Assembly (NCBI RefSeq): GCF_013403875.1
Contig: NZ_JACBNX010000024.1
Location: 1-64,000, forward strand
Source: Burkholderia guangdongensis
GTDB taxonomy: Bacteria > Pseudomonadota > Gammaproteobacteria > Burkholderiales > Burkholderiaceae
Reading direction: 5' to 3'
Length of the DNA: 64,000 nucleotides
The notes beneath the pieces were generated by a model. The model searched no databases. It was not told the origin of the DNA and worked only from the letters and a program-made list of their open reading frames with translations. The translations under genes and the position numbers were made by a program. How positions within the stretch are numbered: position 1 is the first letter of the stretch; each line of letters begins with the position of its first letter. Shown one piece after another: positions 43,825 through 53,274 of this stretch.

Positions 43825-46800
43825 TCATTCCCCGGTCATCGCCGCGCCGCCCGACGCGCGGCGCTCGCGGCGCTTCTCGACCCGCACCCGCAGCCGGTCC
43901 ATGTACAGATACACGACCGGCGTCGTGAAGAGCGTCAGCATCTGCGACACGATCAGGCCGCCGGCGATCGCGATCCCGAGCGGCGCGCGCAGCTCGGAGC
44001 CGTCGCTGTGCCCGAACGCGAGCGGCAGCGCGCCGAGCAGCGCCGCCATCGTCGTCATCATGATCGGCCGGAAGCGCAGCAGGCACGCCTCGTGGATCGC
44101 GTCGAACGGCGAGCGGCCGCGCCGCGTCGCGTCGATCGCGAAGTCGACCATCATGATCGCGTTCTTCTTCACGATGCCGATCAGCAGAATCACGCCGATC
44201 AGCGCGATGATGCTGAACTCGGTCTTGAACAGCAGCAGCGCGAGCAGCGCGCCGACGCCCGCCGACGGCAGCGTCGACAGGATCGTGATCGGGTGGATGT
44301 AGCTCTCGTACAGGATCCCGAGCACGATGTAGACGGCCGCGAGCGCCGCGAGGATCAGCACCGGCTGATCCTTCAGCGATTGCTGGAACGCCTGCGCGGT
44401 GCCCTGGAAGCTGCCCTGGATCGTCGGCGGCATGCCGATCTCGGCCATCGTCTGATAGATCACCTGGGTCGCCTTCGACAGCGACACGCCCGGCGGCAGG
44501 TTGAACGAGATCGTCGTCGCGACGAACAGGCCCTGGTGGTTGACCGCGAGCGGCGTCGTGCTCGGGCCGAACGTCGCGATCGCCGATAGCGGCACCATCG
44601 ACTCCTGCGACGTCGACACCGCCGCGCCCGACGACGCGCTCGACTTCCCGCTCGCCGCGATCGCGTTCATCGCCTGGTTGCGCGCGGAGTCGGCCGCGAT
44701 CGCGGCGGCGCTCTGCGCGGCCGTGCCGGCCGTCGACGTGCCCGCCGACGTCGACACGAACGTGCCGGCGGCCGCGTTCGTCGTCTGCGCGCCGCTCGCG
44801 CTGCCGCCCGCCGTGCTGATCCAGATCTCGTTCAACATCTCGGGGCTTTGCCAGTACTGCGGCGCGACTTCCATCACCACGTGATACTGGTTCAGTGGGT
44901 TATAGATCGTCGAGACCTGGCGCTGGCCGAACGCGTCGTATAGCGTATTGTCGATCTGCGCGGGCTTGATGCCGAGCCGCGACGCGGTCGAGCGGTCGAT
45001 CGTCACCATCGACTCGAGGCCGCCTTGCTGCTGGTCGGAGTTCACGTCCGCGAGCTCGGTGCGCTTCTGCAGCGCCTCGGTCAGGATCGGCCCCCACTTG
45101 TACAGGTCGGCGCTCGAATCGCCGAGCAGCGTGAACTGGTACTGCGCGTTGCTGACGCGGCCGCCGACGCGGATGTCCTGCGCGGCCTGCAGGAAGGTCG
45201 ACGCGCCCGCGACGTTCGACAGCGGCCCGCGAAGCTGCTGGATCACCTGGTCGGCGGTCAGCTTGCGCACGCTGCGGTCGTTCAGCGTGACGAACATGAA
45301 GCCCGAGTTCGTCTGCGAGCCGCCGGTGAAGCCCGCGACGCTCTTCACGTTCCGGTTCTGCTGCACGATCCGCATCATCTCGGAGAACTTGAGCTTCATC
45401 GCCTGGAACGACGTGCTCTGGTCGGCGCGGATCCCGCCGATCATCAGGCCCGTGTCCTGCTGCGGGAAAAAGCCCTTCGGCACGACGATATACAGATACA
45501 CGTTCAGTCCGATCGTCGCGATCAGGATCATCAGCACGAACAGCGAATGGCGCAGCGCCCATGACAGCGCGCGCTCGTAGCCGTGCTGCATCCGCGTGAA
45601 CGCGCGCTCGAGCCAGCGCGCGAAGCGGCCTTCCTCTTGCGGATTGTGCACGTCGGCCAGCAGGCGCGCGCACATCATCGGCGTGACGGTCAGCGACACC
45701 GCGAGCGACACCGTGATCGCGAGCGACAGCGTCAGCGCGAACTCGCGGAACAGCCGCCCGACGATCCCGCCCATCAGCAGGATCGGCAGGAACACCGCGA
45801 CGAGCGACAGGCTCATCGACAGCACCGTGAAGCCGACCTCGCGCGCGCCGTCGAACGCGGCCTGCAGCCTCGGCGTGCCGTTCTCGATATGGCGCGAGAT
45901 GTTCTCGAGCACGACGATCGCATCGTCGACGACGAAGCCCGTCGCGACGATCAACGCCATCAGCGACAGGTTGTCGATCGAGTAGTTGAGCAGATACATC
46001 GCGCCGAACGTGCCGATGATCGAGATCGGCACCGCGACCGACGGAATCAGTGTCGCGCGGGCGTTGCGCAAGAACAGGAACACGACCATCACGACGAGCG
46101 AGATCGCGATCAGCAGCGTGCGCTCGGTGTCGCGCAGCGACGCGCGGATCGTCGTCGAGCGGTCGAGCACCGGCGTCACGACGATGTCGGCGGGCAGCGC
46201 GGCGGTGAGCTGCGGCAGCGCCGCGCGGACGCGATCGATCGTCTCGATGATGTTCGCGCCGGGCGAGCGGTACAGGATCAGCAGCACCGCACGCTGGCCG
46301 TTCGACAGGCCGAGGTTGCGCAGATCCTCGACCGAGTCGACGATGTCACCGACGTCCGACAGTTTGACCGCCGCGTTGTTGCGATACGCGACGACGAGGT
46401 CGCGGTATTGCGACGCCTGCGACGCCTGGTCGTTCGTATACAGCTGGAAGTGCTGCGGGCCGAACTCGATCGCGCCCTTCGGGCTGTTCGCGTTCGCGGA
46501 TGCGAGCGCCGCGCGCACGTCCTCGAGCCCGATCCCGTAGTGGAACAGCGCGTGCGGCTGCAGTTCGATGCGCACCGCGGGGTTCGCGGAGCCGCTGACG
46601 TTCACCTGGCCGATCCCGTCGACTTGCGACAGCGACTGCTCGAGCACCGTGGACGCCGCGTCGTAGAGCCGCGCGGGCGGCTCGGTTTCCGACGTCAGCG
46701 ACAGGATCATGATCGGCGAGTCGGACGGGTTGACCTTGTGGTAGGTCGGGTTGCTCTTCAGGCTCGCGGGCAGGTCGGCGCGCGCCGCGTTGATCGCGGC

Positions 46801-47127
46801 CTGCACGTCGCGCGCGGCGCCGTCGATGTCGCGGCTCAGGTCGAACTGCAGCGTGATCCGTGAATTGCCGACCGTGCTCGACGACGTCATTTCGGTCACG
46901 TCGGCGATCGTGCCGAGGTGTCGCTCGAGCGGGCTCGTCACGCTGGTCGCAACCGTGTCGGGGCTCGCGCCCGGCAGCGACGCCTGCACCGAGATCGTCG
47001 GAAAGTCGACCTGCGGCAGCGGCGACACCGGCAGCTTGATGAACGCGAAGATCCCCGCGAGCGCGACGCCGAGCGCGAGCAGCGTCGTCGCGACGGGGCG
47101 GGTGATGAATGGGCGGGAGAGGTTCAT
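43825..47127 (-). CDS. RND efflux pump inner-membrane subunit (MdtC/MuxC-like)
   Basis: 1100 residues of the HAE1 RND family with twelve membrane segments and the proton-relay pair in GFVVDDAIVVLEN. It is ~65 residues longer than MdtC because of an Ala/Ser/Thr-rich insert of about 70 residues coded near 44605-44815, between the ISTAGG strand and VPLSAIATF, in the periplasmic part. Last gene of the mdtABC-like operon; its stop is followed by a hairpin shared with the NYN gene. MdtB and MdtC homologues form a mixed trimer exporting bile salts, novobiocin and similar compounds. Confidence 0.93.
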   Translation of the reverse strand: MNLSRPFITRPVATTLLALGVALAGIFAFIKLPVSPLPQVDFPTISVQASLPGASPDTVATSVTSPLERHLGTIADVTEMTSSSTVGNSRITLQFDLSRDIDGAARDVQAAINAARADLPASLKSNPTYHKVNPSDSPIMILSLTSETEPPARLYDAASTVLEQSLSQVDGIGQVNVSGSANPAVRIELQPHALFHYGIGLEDVRAALASANANSPKGAIEFGPQHFQLYTNDQASQASQYRDLVVAYRNNAAVKLSDVGDIVDSVEDLRNLGLSNGQRAVLLILYRSPGANIIETIDRVRAALPQLTAALPADIVVTPVLDRSTTIRASLRDTERTLLIAISLVVMVVFLFLRNARATLIPSVAVPISIIGTFGAMYLLNYSIDNLSLMALIVATGFVVDDAIVVLENISRHIENGTPRLQAAFDGAREVGFTVLSMSLSLVAVFLPILLMGGIVGRLFREFALTLSLAITVSLAVSLTVTPMMCARLLADVHNPQEEGRFARWLERAFTRMQHGYERALSWALRHSLFVLMILIATIGLNVYLYIVVPKGFFPQQDTGLMIGGIRADQSTSFQAMKLKFSEMMRIVQQNRNVKSVAGFTGGSQTNSGFMFVTLNDRSVRKLTADQVIQQLRGPLSNVAGASTFLQAAQDIRVGGRVSNAQYQFTLLGDSSADLYKWGPILTEALQKRTELADVNSDQQQGGLESMVTIDRSTASRLGIKPAQIDNTLYDAFGQRQVSTIYNPLNQYHVVMEVAPQYWQSPEMLNEIWISTAGGSASGAQTTNAAAGTFVSTSAGTSTAGTAAQSAAAIAADSARNQAMNAIAASGKSSASSGAAVSTSQESMVPLSAIATFGPSTTPLAVNHQGLFVATTISFNLPPGVSLSKATQVIYQTMAEIGMPPTIQGSFQGTAQAFQQSLKDQPVLILAALAAVYIVLGILYESYIHPITILSTLPSAGVGALLALLLFKTEFSIIALIGVILLIGIVKKNAIMMVDFAIDATRRGRSPFDAIHEACLLRFRPIMMTTMAALLGALPLAFGHSDGSELRAPLGIAIAGGLIVSQMLTLFTTPVVYLYMDRLRVRVEKRRERRASGGAAMTGE

Positions 47128-47130
47128 CGA

Positions 47131-50100
47131 TCAGGCATCCGTGCTCGGACCGGCCGCGGAGCCGCTGCGCTCGAACCAGCCGCGCACGCGGCGCGCGAGC
47201 GCGTCGAAAGCGAGATAGATCACGGGCGTCGTAAACAGCGTCAGCACCTGCGACACGATCAGCCCGCCGGCGATCGCGAGGCCGAGCGGCTTGCGCAGCT
47301 CGGAGCCCGCGCCGGAGCCGACGATCAGCGGCACCGCGCCGAGCAGAGCGGCCAGCGTCGTCATCAGGATCGGCCGGAAGCGCAACAGGCACGCCTGATA
47401 GATCGCCTCGCGCGGCGGCTTGCCTTCCGAGCGCTCGGCCTCGAGCGCGAAGTCGATCATCATGATCGCGTTCTTCTTCACGATGCCGATCAGCAGCACG
47501 ATCCCGATGATCCCGATGATGTCGAGATCGTGGCCGGTCACCATCAGCGCGAGCAGCGCGCCGATGCCGGCCGACGGCAGCGTCGACAGGATCGTCACCG
47601 GGTGGATGTAGCTCTCGTACAGCACGCCGAGCACGATGTACATCGTGACGATCGCCGCGAGCAGCAGGAACAGCTGGTTCGACAGCGATGCCTGGAACGC
47701 GAGCGCCGCGCCCTGGAAGCGGGTCTGGAACGACGCGGGCAGGCCGATGTCCTTCTCGGCCGCGTCGATCGCCTTCACCGCCTCGCCGAGCGATGCGCCC
47801 GGCGCGAGGTTGAACGAGATCGTCGTCGACGGGAACTGCGACAGGTGCGACACGAGCAGCGGCGACGCCTGCTCGCGGAACGTCGCGATCGCCGACAGCG
47901 GCACCTGGCCGCCGCCCGCGGACGGCAGGTACAGGCTGTTCAGCGATTGCGCGTAGTGTTCCAGCTTCGGCTCGGATTCGAGGATCACGCGGTACTGGTT
48001 CGACTGCGTGAAAATCGTCGACACGATACGCTGGCCGAACGCATCGTACAGCGCGTTGTCGACGGTCGCGGGCGTGATCCCGAAGCGCGCGGCGCTCGCG
48101 CGGTCGATCTCGATGTAGACCGACTGGCCGCTGTCCTGCAGGTCGGTCGCGACGTCGGCGAGCGACGATTCCTGCTTCAGCCGCGACACGAGCTTCGGCA
48201 CCCACGTCGAGAATTCCGTCACGTTCGGGCTCGTCAGCATGAACTGGTACTGCGTCGGGCTCACCGTCGAATCGATCGTCAGATCCTGCACCGGCTGCAT
48301 GTAGAGCGAGATGCCCGGCACGTTCGCGACGCGCTGCTGCAGGTCGCGGATGATGTCGGTCGCGGTCTCGCTGCGTTCGTCGCGTGCCTTCAGGTTGATC
48401 AGCATCCGGCCGCTGTTCAGCGTGATGTTCGTGCCGTCGACGCCGATGAACGACGTCAGGCTGTCGACGTTCGGATCCTTCAGGATCTCGGTCGCGAGCT
48501 GCTGCTGCCGCTCGGCCATCGCGCCGTACGAGATCGACTGCGGCGCCTGCGTGATCGCCTGGATCAGCCCGGTGTCCTGCGACGGGAAGAAGCCCTTCGG
48601 AATCTCGACGTACAGCACGCCGGTGAGGACGAGCGTCAGCACCGCGACGACGAGCGTCGCGCGCTGCCGGTTCAGCACCCACTCGAGCGCGACCGCGTAC
48701 TTCGCGATCACGCGGTCGATCACCTGGTGTACGCGCGCCTCGAAGCGGTGGCTCTCGGGCGGCGGCGTGTGGCGCAACAGCTTCGCGCACATCATCGGCA
48801 CGAGCGTCAGCGACACGACGGCCGAGATCACGATCGTCACCGCGAGCGTGATCGCGAACTCGTGGAACAGGCGCCCGACGACGTCGCCCATGAACAGCAG
48901 CGGAATCAGCACCGCGATCAGCGATACCGTCAGCGAGATGATCGTGAAGCCGATCTGCTTCGAGCCCTTCAACGCAGCCTCGAGCGCGGAGTCGCCCGCC
49001 TCGACGTAGCGCGAGATGTTCTCGATCATCACGATCGCGTCGTCGACGACGAAGCCGGTCGCGATCGTCAGCGCCATCAGCGACAGGTTGTTCAGCGAGA
49101 AGCCGCACAGATACATGACCGCGAGCGTGCCGATCAGCGACAGCGGCACGGACAGGCTCGGGATGATCGTCGCGTAGACGTTCGCGAGGAACAGGTACAT
49201 CACGAGCACGACGAGCGCGACCGCGAGCCCGAGCTCGAGCTGCACGTCCTGCACGGCCGCGCGGATCATCGTCGTGCGGTCGGTGACGATCTGCACGTCG
49301 AGCGCGCTCGGCAGCGCCTGCTGCAACTGCGGCAGCAGCGCCTTGATCGCGTCGACGGTCTGGATCACGTTCGCGCCCGGCTGGCGCTGCACGTTCAGGA
49401 TGATCGCCGGCTCCGAATCGACCCATGCGCCGAGCTTCGTGTTCTCCGAGCCGTCGACGATCTTCGCGACGTCGGTCAGCATCACCGGGCGCCCGTTCTT
49501 GTACGCGACGACCGCGCTCTGGTACTGGTCCGCGCTCGTCAGCTGGTCGTTCGCGTTGATCGTGTACGCGCGCGTCGGGCCGTCGAAGTTGCCCTTCGGC
49601 GTGTTCACGTTCAGGTTCGAGATCGTCGTGCGCAGGTCGTCGAGGTTCAGCCCGTACTGCGCGAGCGCGGTCGGGTTCGCCTGGATCCGCACGGCCGGGC
49701 GGTTGCCGCCCGACAGGCTCACGAGGCCGACGCCCGCGACCTGCGAGATCTTCATCGCGAGCCGCGTGTCCGCGAGATCCTGCACCTGCGTGAGCGGCAG
49801 CGTCTTCGACGTGACCGCGAGCGTCAGCACCGGCGCGTCGGCCGGGTTCACCTTCGCGTAGATCGGCGGCGCAGGCAGGTCGGACGGCAGCAGATTGCCG
49901 GCCGCGTTGATCGCGGCCTGCACTTCCTGCTCGGCGATGTCGAGCGGCAGGTCGAGGCTGAACTGCAGCGTGATCACCGACGCGCCCGCCGAGCTCTGCG
50001 ACGACATCTGGTTCAGCGACGGCATCTCGCCGAACTGCCGCTCGAGCGGCGCCGTCACCGACGACGTCATCACCTCGGGGCTCGCGCCGGGATAGAAGGT

Positions 50101-50244
50101 CTGCACCTGGATCGTCGGATAGTCGACCTCGGGCAGCGCCGCGAGCGGCAGGAACCGCAGCGCGACGAAGCCGGCCAGCATGATCGCCGCCATCAGCAGC
50201 GCCGTGCCGACCGGCCGGAGAATGAACAGGCGGGACGGATTCAT
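47131..50244 (-). CDS. RND efflux pump inner-membrane subunit (MdtB/MuxB-like)
   Basis: 1037 residues, HAE1 RND family, with twelve membrane segments and GFVVDDAIVMIEN in TM4. Normal length, no insert. It ends 3 bases before the second RND gene starts and begins 15 bases after the adaptor stop, so the three are one transcript. Two different RND subunits in one operon is the MdtBC arrangement. Confidence 0.94.
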   Translation of the reverse strand: MNPSRLFILRPVGTALLMAAIMLAGFVALRFLPLAALPEVDYPTIQVQTFYPGASPEVMTSSVTAPLERQFGEMPSLNQMSSQSSAGASVITLQFSLDLPLDIAEQEVQAAINAAGNLLPSDLPAPPIYAKVNPADAPVLTLAVTSKTLPLTQVQDLADTRLAMKISQVAGVGLVSLSGGNRPAVRIQANPTALAQYGLNLDDLRTTISNLNVNTPKGNFDGPTRAYTINANDQLTSADQYQSAVVAYKNGRPVMLTDVAKIVDGSENTKLGAWVDSEPAIILNVQRQPGANVIQTVDAIKALLPQLQQALPSALDVQIVTDRTTMIRAAVQDVQLELGLAVALVVLVMYLFLANVYATIIPSLSVPLSLIGTLAVMYLCGFSLNNLSLMALTIATGFVVDDAIVMIENISRYVEAGDSALEAALKGSKQIGFTIISLTVSLIAVLIPLLFMGDVVGRLFHEFAITLAVTIVISAVVSLTLVPMMCAKLLRHTPPPESHRFEARVHQVIDRVIAKYAVALEWVLNRQRATLVVAVLTLVLTGVLYVEIPKGFFPSQDTGLIQAITQAPQSISYGAMAERQQQLATEILKDPNVDSLTSFIGVDGTNITLNSGRMLINLKARDERSETATDIIRDLQQRVANVPGISLYMQPVQDLTIDSTVSPTQYQFMLTSPNVTEFSTWVPKLVSRLKQESSLADVATDLQDSGQSVYIEIDRASAARFGITPATVDNALYDAFGQRIVSTIFTQSNQYRVILESEPKLEHYAQSLNSLYLPSAGGGQVPLSAIATFREQASPLLVSHLSQFPSTTISFNLAPGASLGEAVKAIDAAEKDIGLPASFQTRFQGAALAFQASLSNQLFLLLAAIVTMYIVLGVLYESYIHPVTILSTLPSAGIGALLALMVTGHDLDIIGIIGIVLLIGIVKKNAIMMIDFALEAERSEGKPPREAIYQACLLRFRPILMTTLAALLGAVPLIVGSGAGSELRKPLGLAIAGGLIVSQVLTLFTTPVIYLAFDALARRVRGWFERSGSAAGPSTDA

Positions 50245-50259
50245 CGGGTGGCCCGCACG

Positions 50260-51654
50260 TTATTGGCCGCTTGCTTGCGACGCACCCGAGCGGTGCTGGC
50301 CGTGATGGCCGCCTTTCACGCCCGATGCGCCCGATGCGGCGCCCGCGCCGGATGCGCCGGATGCGCCGGATGCGCCCCGCGCGCCGGACGCACCTTTAGG
50401 CTTGTCGGCCGGAATCGTGATTTTCGAGCCTTCGCGCAGGCGGTCGGAGCCGTCGGTGACGACGCGCTCGCCGATCGCGAGCCCGCTCGCGATGCTCGTG
50501 CGCTCGCCGTCGACCGGGCCGACCTTGACCTTGCGCACCGTGACCGTGTTGTCGGGCTTCACGACGTAGACGAACGTGCCGATCGAGCCGGTCAGCACCG
50601 CGGCGGTCGGCACGATCGTCGCGTCGTGGATCGTGTCGACGAGCAGGCGCGTGTTCACGAACTGATTCGGGAACAGCAGCCCGCCCTTGTTGTTGAACGT
50701 CGCGCGCAGCTTGACCGTGCCGGTCGACGTGTCGATCTGGTTGTCGACGGTCTCGAGCGAGCCGGTTTCGAGCGGCGCCGAGTTGTCGCGGTTGTACGCG
50801 GTGACCGACAGCTTCCGGTCCCCGTTCATCTGCGTCAGGATCTGCGGGAGATTGTCTTCCGACGTCGTGAAGATCACGCTCATCGGCTGAAGCTGCGTGA
50901 TCACGACGAGGCCGTTCGTGTCGCCCGGCGTCACATAGTTGCCCGGATCGACCTGGCGCAGGCCGACGCGGCCCGACACCGGCGCGGTGATCCGCGCGTA
51001 CACGAGGTTCAGCTTCGCGGAGGCGACGGCCGCGTCGTCGGTCTGCACCGTGCCTTCGTACTGCTTGACGAGCGACGCCTGCGTGTCGGCGGTCTGGCGC
51101 GCGATCGAATCCTGCGCGAGCAGCGTCTGGTAGCGTTTCAGGTCGAGCCGCGCGGTCGCGAGCAGCGCCTGGTCGCGCGCGAGCGTGCCCTGCGCATTCT
51201 CGAGCGCGTTCTGGTACGGGCGCGGGTCGATCTGCGCGAGCACGTCGCCTTTCTTGACGAACTGGCCTTCCTGGAAATCGACCGACTGCAGGTAGCCGGA
51301 GAGCTGCGTCTTCACGGTGACGTTCGCGAGCGGGGTCACGGTGCCGAGCGCGGACAGCACGATCGGCATGTCGCCCTGCGCCGCGGCCGCGACCTGGACC
51401 GGCTGCGGCACGTTCGCCATCGCGGCCGGGCCGCCGTGGCGACGGCCGCCGCTCGCTGCGCTCGCGCCGGAGGCGCCGGTGGCGCCCGATGCGCCGCCGG
51501 GCGTGCTGCTCTTCCACGGATGCCACCAGAGCAGCCCGCCGATCACGATGATCGCGATCGCACCGGCGACCAGCTTGCGGCGCGGGCGCGGCTCGGCGGA
51601 GTGGGGGGGCGCAGGATCCTGCGAGGGGGGCGTGGGCTTGTGCTGGTTGTCCAT
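50260..51654 (-). CDS. RND pump periplasmic adaptor (MdtA-like) with collagen-like Gly repeats
   Basis: 464 residues from ATG 51654 (a GTG at 51687 would add 11). A membrane anchor lies at residues ~30-48, then barrel-sandwich, helical-hairpin and beta-barrel domains of the HlyD/MFP family (TVKTQLSGYLQSVDFQEGQ; ITAPVSGRVGLRQVDPGNYV). Gly-Ala-Ser repeats flank the core: one after the anchor (GASGATGASGAS) and one at the C-terminus (GASGASGASGAG). It links the RND trimer to an outer-membrane channel, which is not coded here. Confidence 0.92.
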   Translation of the reverse strand: MDNQHKPTPPSQDPAPPHSAEPRPRRKLVAGAIAIIVIGGLLWWHPWKSSTPGGASGATGASGASAASGGRRHGGPAAMANVPQPVQVAAAAQGDMPIVLSALGTVTPLANVTVKTQLSGYLQSVDFQEGQFVKKGDVLAQIDPRPYQNALENAQGTLARDQALLATARLDLKRYQTLLAQDSIARQTADTQASLVKQYEGTVQTDDAAVASAKLNLVYARITAPVSGRVGLRQVDPGNYVTPGDTNGLVVITQLQPMSVIFTTSEDNLPQILTQMNGDRKLSVTAYNRDNSAPLETGSLETVDNQIDTSTGTVKLRATFNNKGGLLFPNQFVNTRLLVDTIHDATIVPTAAVLTGSIGTFVYVVKPDNTVTVRKVKVGPVDGERTSIASGLAIGERVVTDGSDRLREGSKITIPADKPKGASGARGASGASGASGAGAASGASGVKGGHHGQHRSGASQASGQ

Positions 51655-51813
51655 CGTATCGGTCTGGATGACGGCGCGGCGCGCCACGAGGGGCGGCGGG
51701 CTGCTTGTGCCTGAAGCGGCCGGGCGGCCAGGGCCGCCGACCCGCGCGGGAAAAGAACGGCGTGCGCCGCTCTCGACGGCGTAACGATGGGCATGATCCT
51801 ACGTCCCGTCCCC

Positions 51814-51840
51814 GTTATAGTCCAGCGATCTATCTTTCAA
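51814..51840 (-). promoter_or_regulatory. Possible promoter of the RND pump operon
   Basis: Read on the minus strand, TTGAAA and TATAAC are 15 bases apart, ~165 bases upstream of the adaptor start. The spacing is short for sigma-70 (17 optimal) but the two boxes are close to consensus. Confidence 0.35.
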
Positions 51841-51878
51841 CCAGTTACTGTCGTTACAGAATGCACGCGCGCGCGGTG

Positions 51879-52712
51879 TCAGATGCCGTTGCGCCGCGCG
51901 GGCGTGCCGCCGATCTCGCGCGTGATCTTCGCGATGCATTCGTGCAGCGCCGGCACGCCGTGATCGCGCAGCCACGTTTCGGTGCATTGGCTCGACGCGC
52001 CGCCGCAATTGACCGCGTAGCGCTGCCCGGACGGACCGACGAAGCCGCCGGCGATCGCGTTCAGCCCTTCGTACCACTCGCCGAGCGCGATGGTGTGCCC
52101 GAAGCGCGCCGCTTCGTCGAGCGACGGGTTGAGCCGCGCGACGATGTGCGGCCAGTCGTTGCCGGCCGAGATCTGCAGCGCGCCGAGCAGCTCCTGGCGA
52201 TCCGCGTCGTCGAGCGCCGCGAGGTACGCGCGCCCGACCGCCGTGCGCGCGATGTCCATCCGCGAGCCGATCTCGAGACGCGTGACGAGCACCGCCGAGC
52301 GGGGCCGGATCACTTCGATCGCGACCATGTCGAGCCGGTCGCGGACCGCGAGGTGGACGGACAGCGACGTGCGCTCCGCGAGCTCGACGAGAAACGGCCG
52401 CGAGCGGGCGCGGACGTCGAAGTTGCGCAGGAAGCCGTGGCTCAGCTCGAGCACCGACGCGGTGAGCACGAAGCGTTCGCTGTCGGGCAGGCGGAACAGG
52501 AAGCCGGCGCTGACGAGCGTCGACGTGATCCGCGAGATCGTCGGCTTCGGGATGCCGGTCTGTTCGGTCAGCTCGCGGTTGCTGACGGGAGCGTCCGCGG
52601 CGGCGATGCGCCGCAGCACGGCGAGGCCGCGCGACAGCGCCGCGATTTCGTCGGTCGACGAATCGCGATCGCCACGGTCGCGCGGCTGAGGAAAATTGAC
52701 TGATGTCGACAC
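51879..52712 (-). CDS. IclR-family transcriptional regulator
   Basis: 277 residues from a GTG at 52712. An N-terminal winged helix (~residues 18-80, NRELTEQTGIPKPTISRITSTLVSAGFL) and a C-terminal IclR effector domain (~90-260, with RSRPFLVELAERTSLSVHLAV and ALGEWYEGLNAIAGGF). IclR regulators bind small-molecule effectors and usually control nearby catabolic genes, but none is adjacent. It lies upstream of the pump operon on the same strand and borders an AT-rich intergenic region with TTTCGAAA palindromes. Confidence 0.9.
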   Translation of the reverse strand: MSTSVNFPQPRDRGDRDSSTDEIAALSRGLAVLRRIAAADAPVSNRELTEQTGIPKPTISRITSTLVSAGFLFRLPDSERFVLTASVLELSHGFLRNFDVRARSRPFLVELAERTSLSVHLAVRDRLDMVAIEVIRPRSAVLVTRLEIGSRMDIARTAVGRAYLAALDDADRQELLGALQISAGNDWPHIVARLNPSLDEAARFGHTIALGEWYEGLNAIAGGFVGPSGQRYAVNCGGASSQCTETWLRDHGVPALHECIAKITREIGGTPARRNGI

Positions 52713-52894
52713 AGGAACTCTCGTTTTTCGAAACTCTATTTCAATTTCGTCAGAATTGTACGGCTGTTGCCAACGCATGCACGGTGTTCGGCCCATGTGG
52801 GCACGCGATGAAATTTGCCGGCCACTCATTAGATTTATTAGGAAAACTCTGGCGTTGCGCTGCTACAACCGATGCCTGCTCGTACAATTTCCGC

Positions 52895-53070
52895 TTGACT
52901 TGTCGGATGGAAACAGAAACAATGTCTCATGTTTTCGAAACATCGTTTCGTGCCACAGGTTATAACGGTCTCGGTACAACGGTGCTTCGCGCAGTCTCTC
53001 AGGTTCTAGCACGGCCCTCGGAATGGCTAGAACTTTTTTAGCGCCACGGTTCTCCGTGGCGCTTTTTTTT
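52895..53070 (+). ncRNA. Candidate small RNA with its own promoter and terminator
   Basis: A possible sigma-70 promoter (TTGACT-N17-AACAAT) would start transcription near 52930. A strong intrinsic terminator ends it at ~53070. The ~140-base product would have no flanking plus-strand gene to belong to. No known RNA family is recognised. Confidence 0.35.
53040..53070 (+). terminator. Strong intrinsic terminator without an obvious upstream gene
   Basis: AGCGCCACGG / CCGTGGCGCT is a perfect 10-bp stem with a TTCT loop, followed by eight T. Orientation is plus strand. No recognised plus-strand gene lies upstream. Confidence 0.88.
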
Positions 53071-53245
53071 GTTCCGCCGCCGGAGCGTGCCAACTGCGTA
53101 TTATCGCCTGCGCCGCGCGCCGGGAACGCGAAATTGCGGGATTTGCAACATTGTTTCGAAATCCCTGCGGCGTCGTGGCTTGTGCGAGGTGGGTGCGAGG
53201 GCGCACGAGGTGCGCGTGAGGTGCGCGGGTTCGGCCCGGCGGCGC

Positions 53246-53265
53246 GGCGCGCCACCGGGCGCGCC
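53246..53265 (-). terminator. Hairpin just downstream of amt
   Basis: GGCGCGCC / GGCGCGCC, an 8-bp stem with a 4-base loop, 10 bases past the amt stop on the minus strand. No T tract follows, so its role is uncertain. Confidence 0.35.
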
Positions 53266-53274
53266 GCGTGCGGG

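Larger units (their letters stand above)
52713..53274. other. AT-rich intergenic region with repeated palindromes and an orphan terminator
   Basis: 562 bases between the IclR gene (leftward) and amt (ending at 53275). It is far more AT-rich than the rest. TTTCGAAA occurs at 52726-52733, 52933-52940 and 53154-53161. A promoter-like pair TTGACT (52895-52900) and AACAAT (52918-52923), 17 bases apart, precedes a plus-strand terminator at 53040-53070. A 112-codon frame (52703-53041) covers it but has unconvincing codon use, so a small RNA is the better reading. Confidence 0.55.

Noticed and set aside
46918..51714. A very long plus-strand open frame (about 1,600 codons) opposite the RND pump genes
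   Set aside because: It is the antisense shadow of three well-recognised genes in GC-rich DNA and is rich in Arg, Asp and His repeats without any family motif.
52703..53041. 112-codon plus-strand frame across the IclR start and the AT-rich gap
   Set aside because: It overlaps the IclR start codon, has no family motif, unusual codon use, and ends inside a terminator stem; a small RNA fits better.
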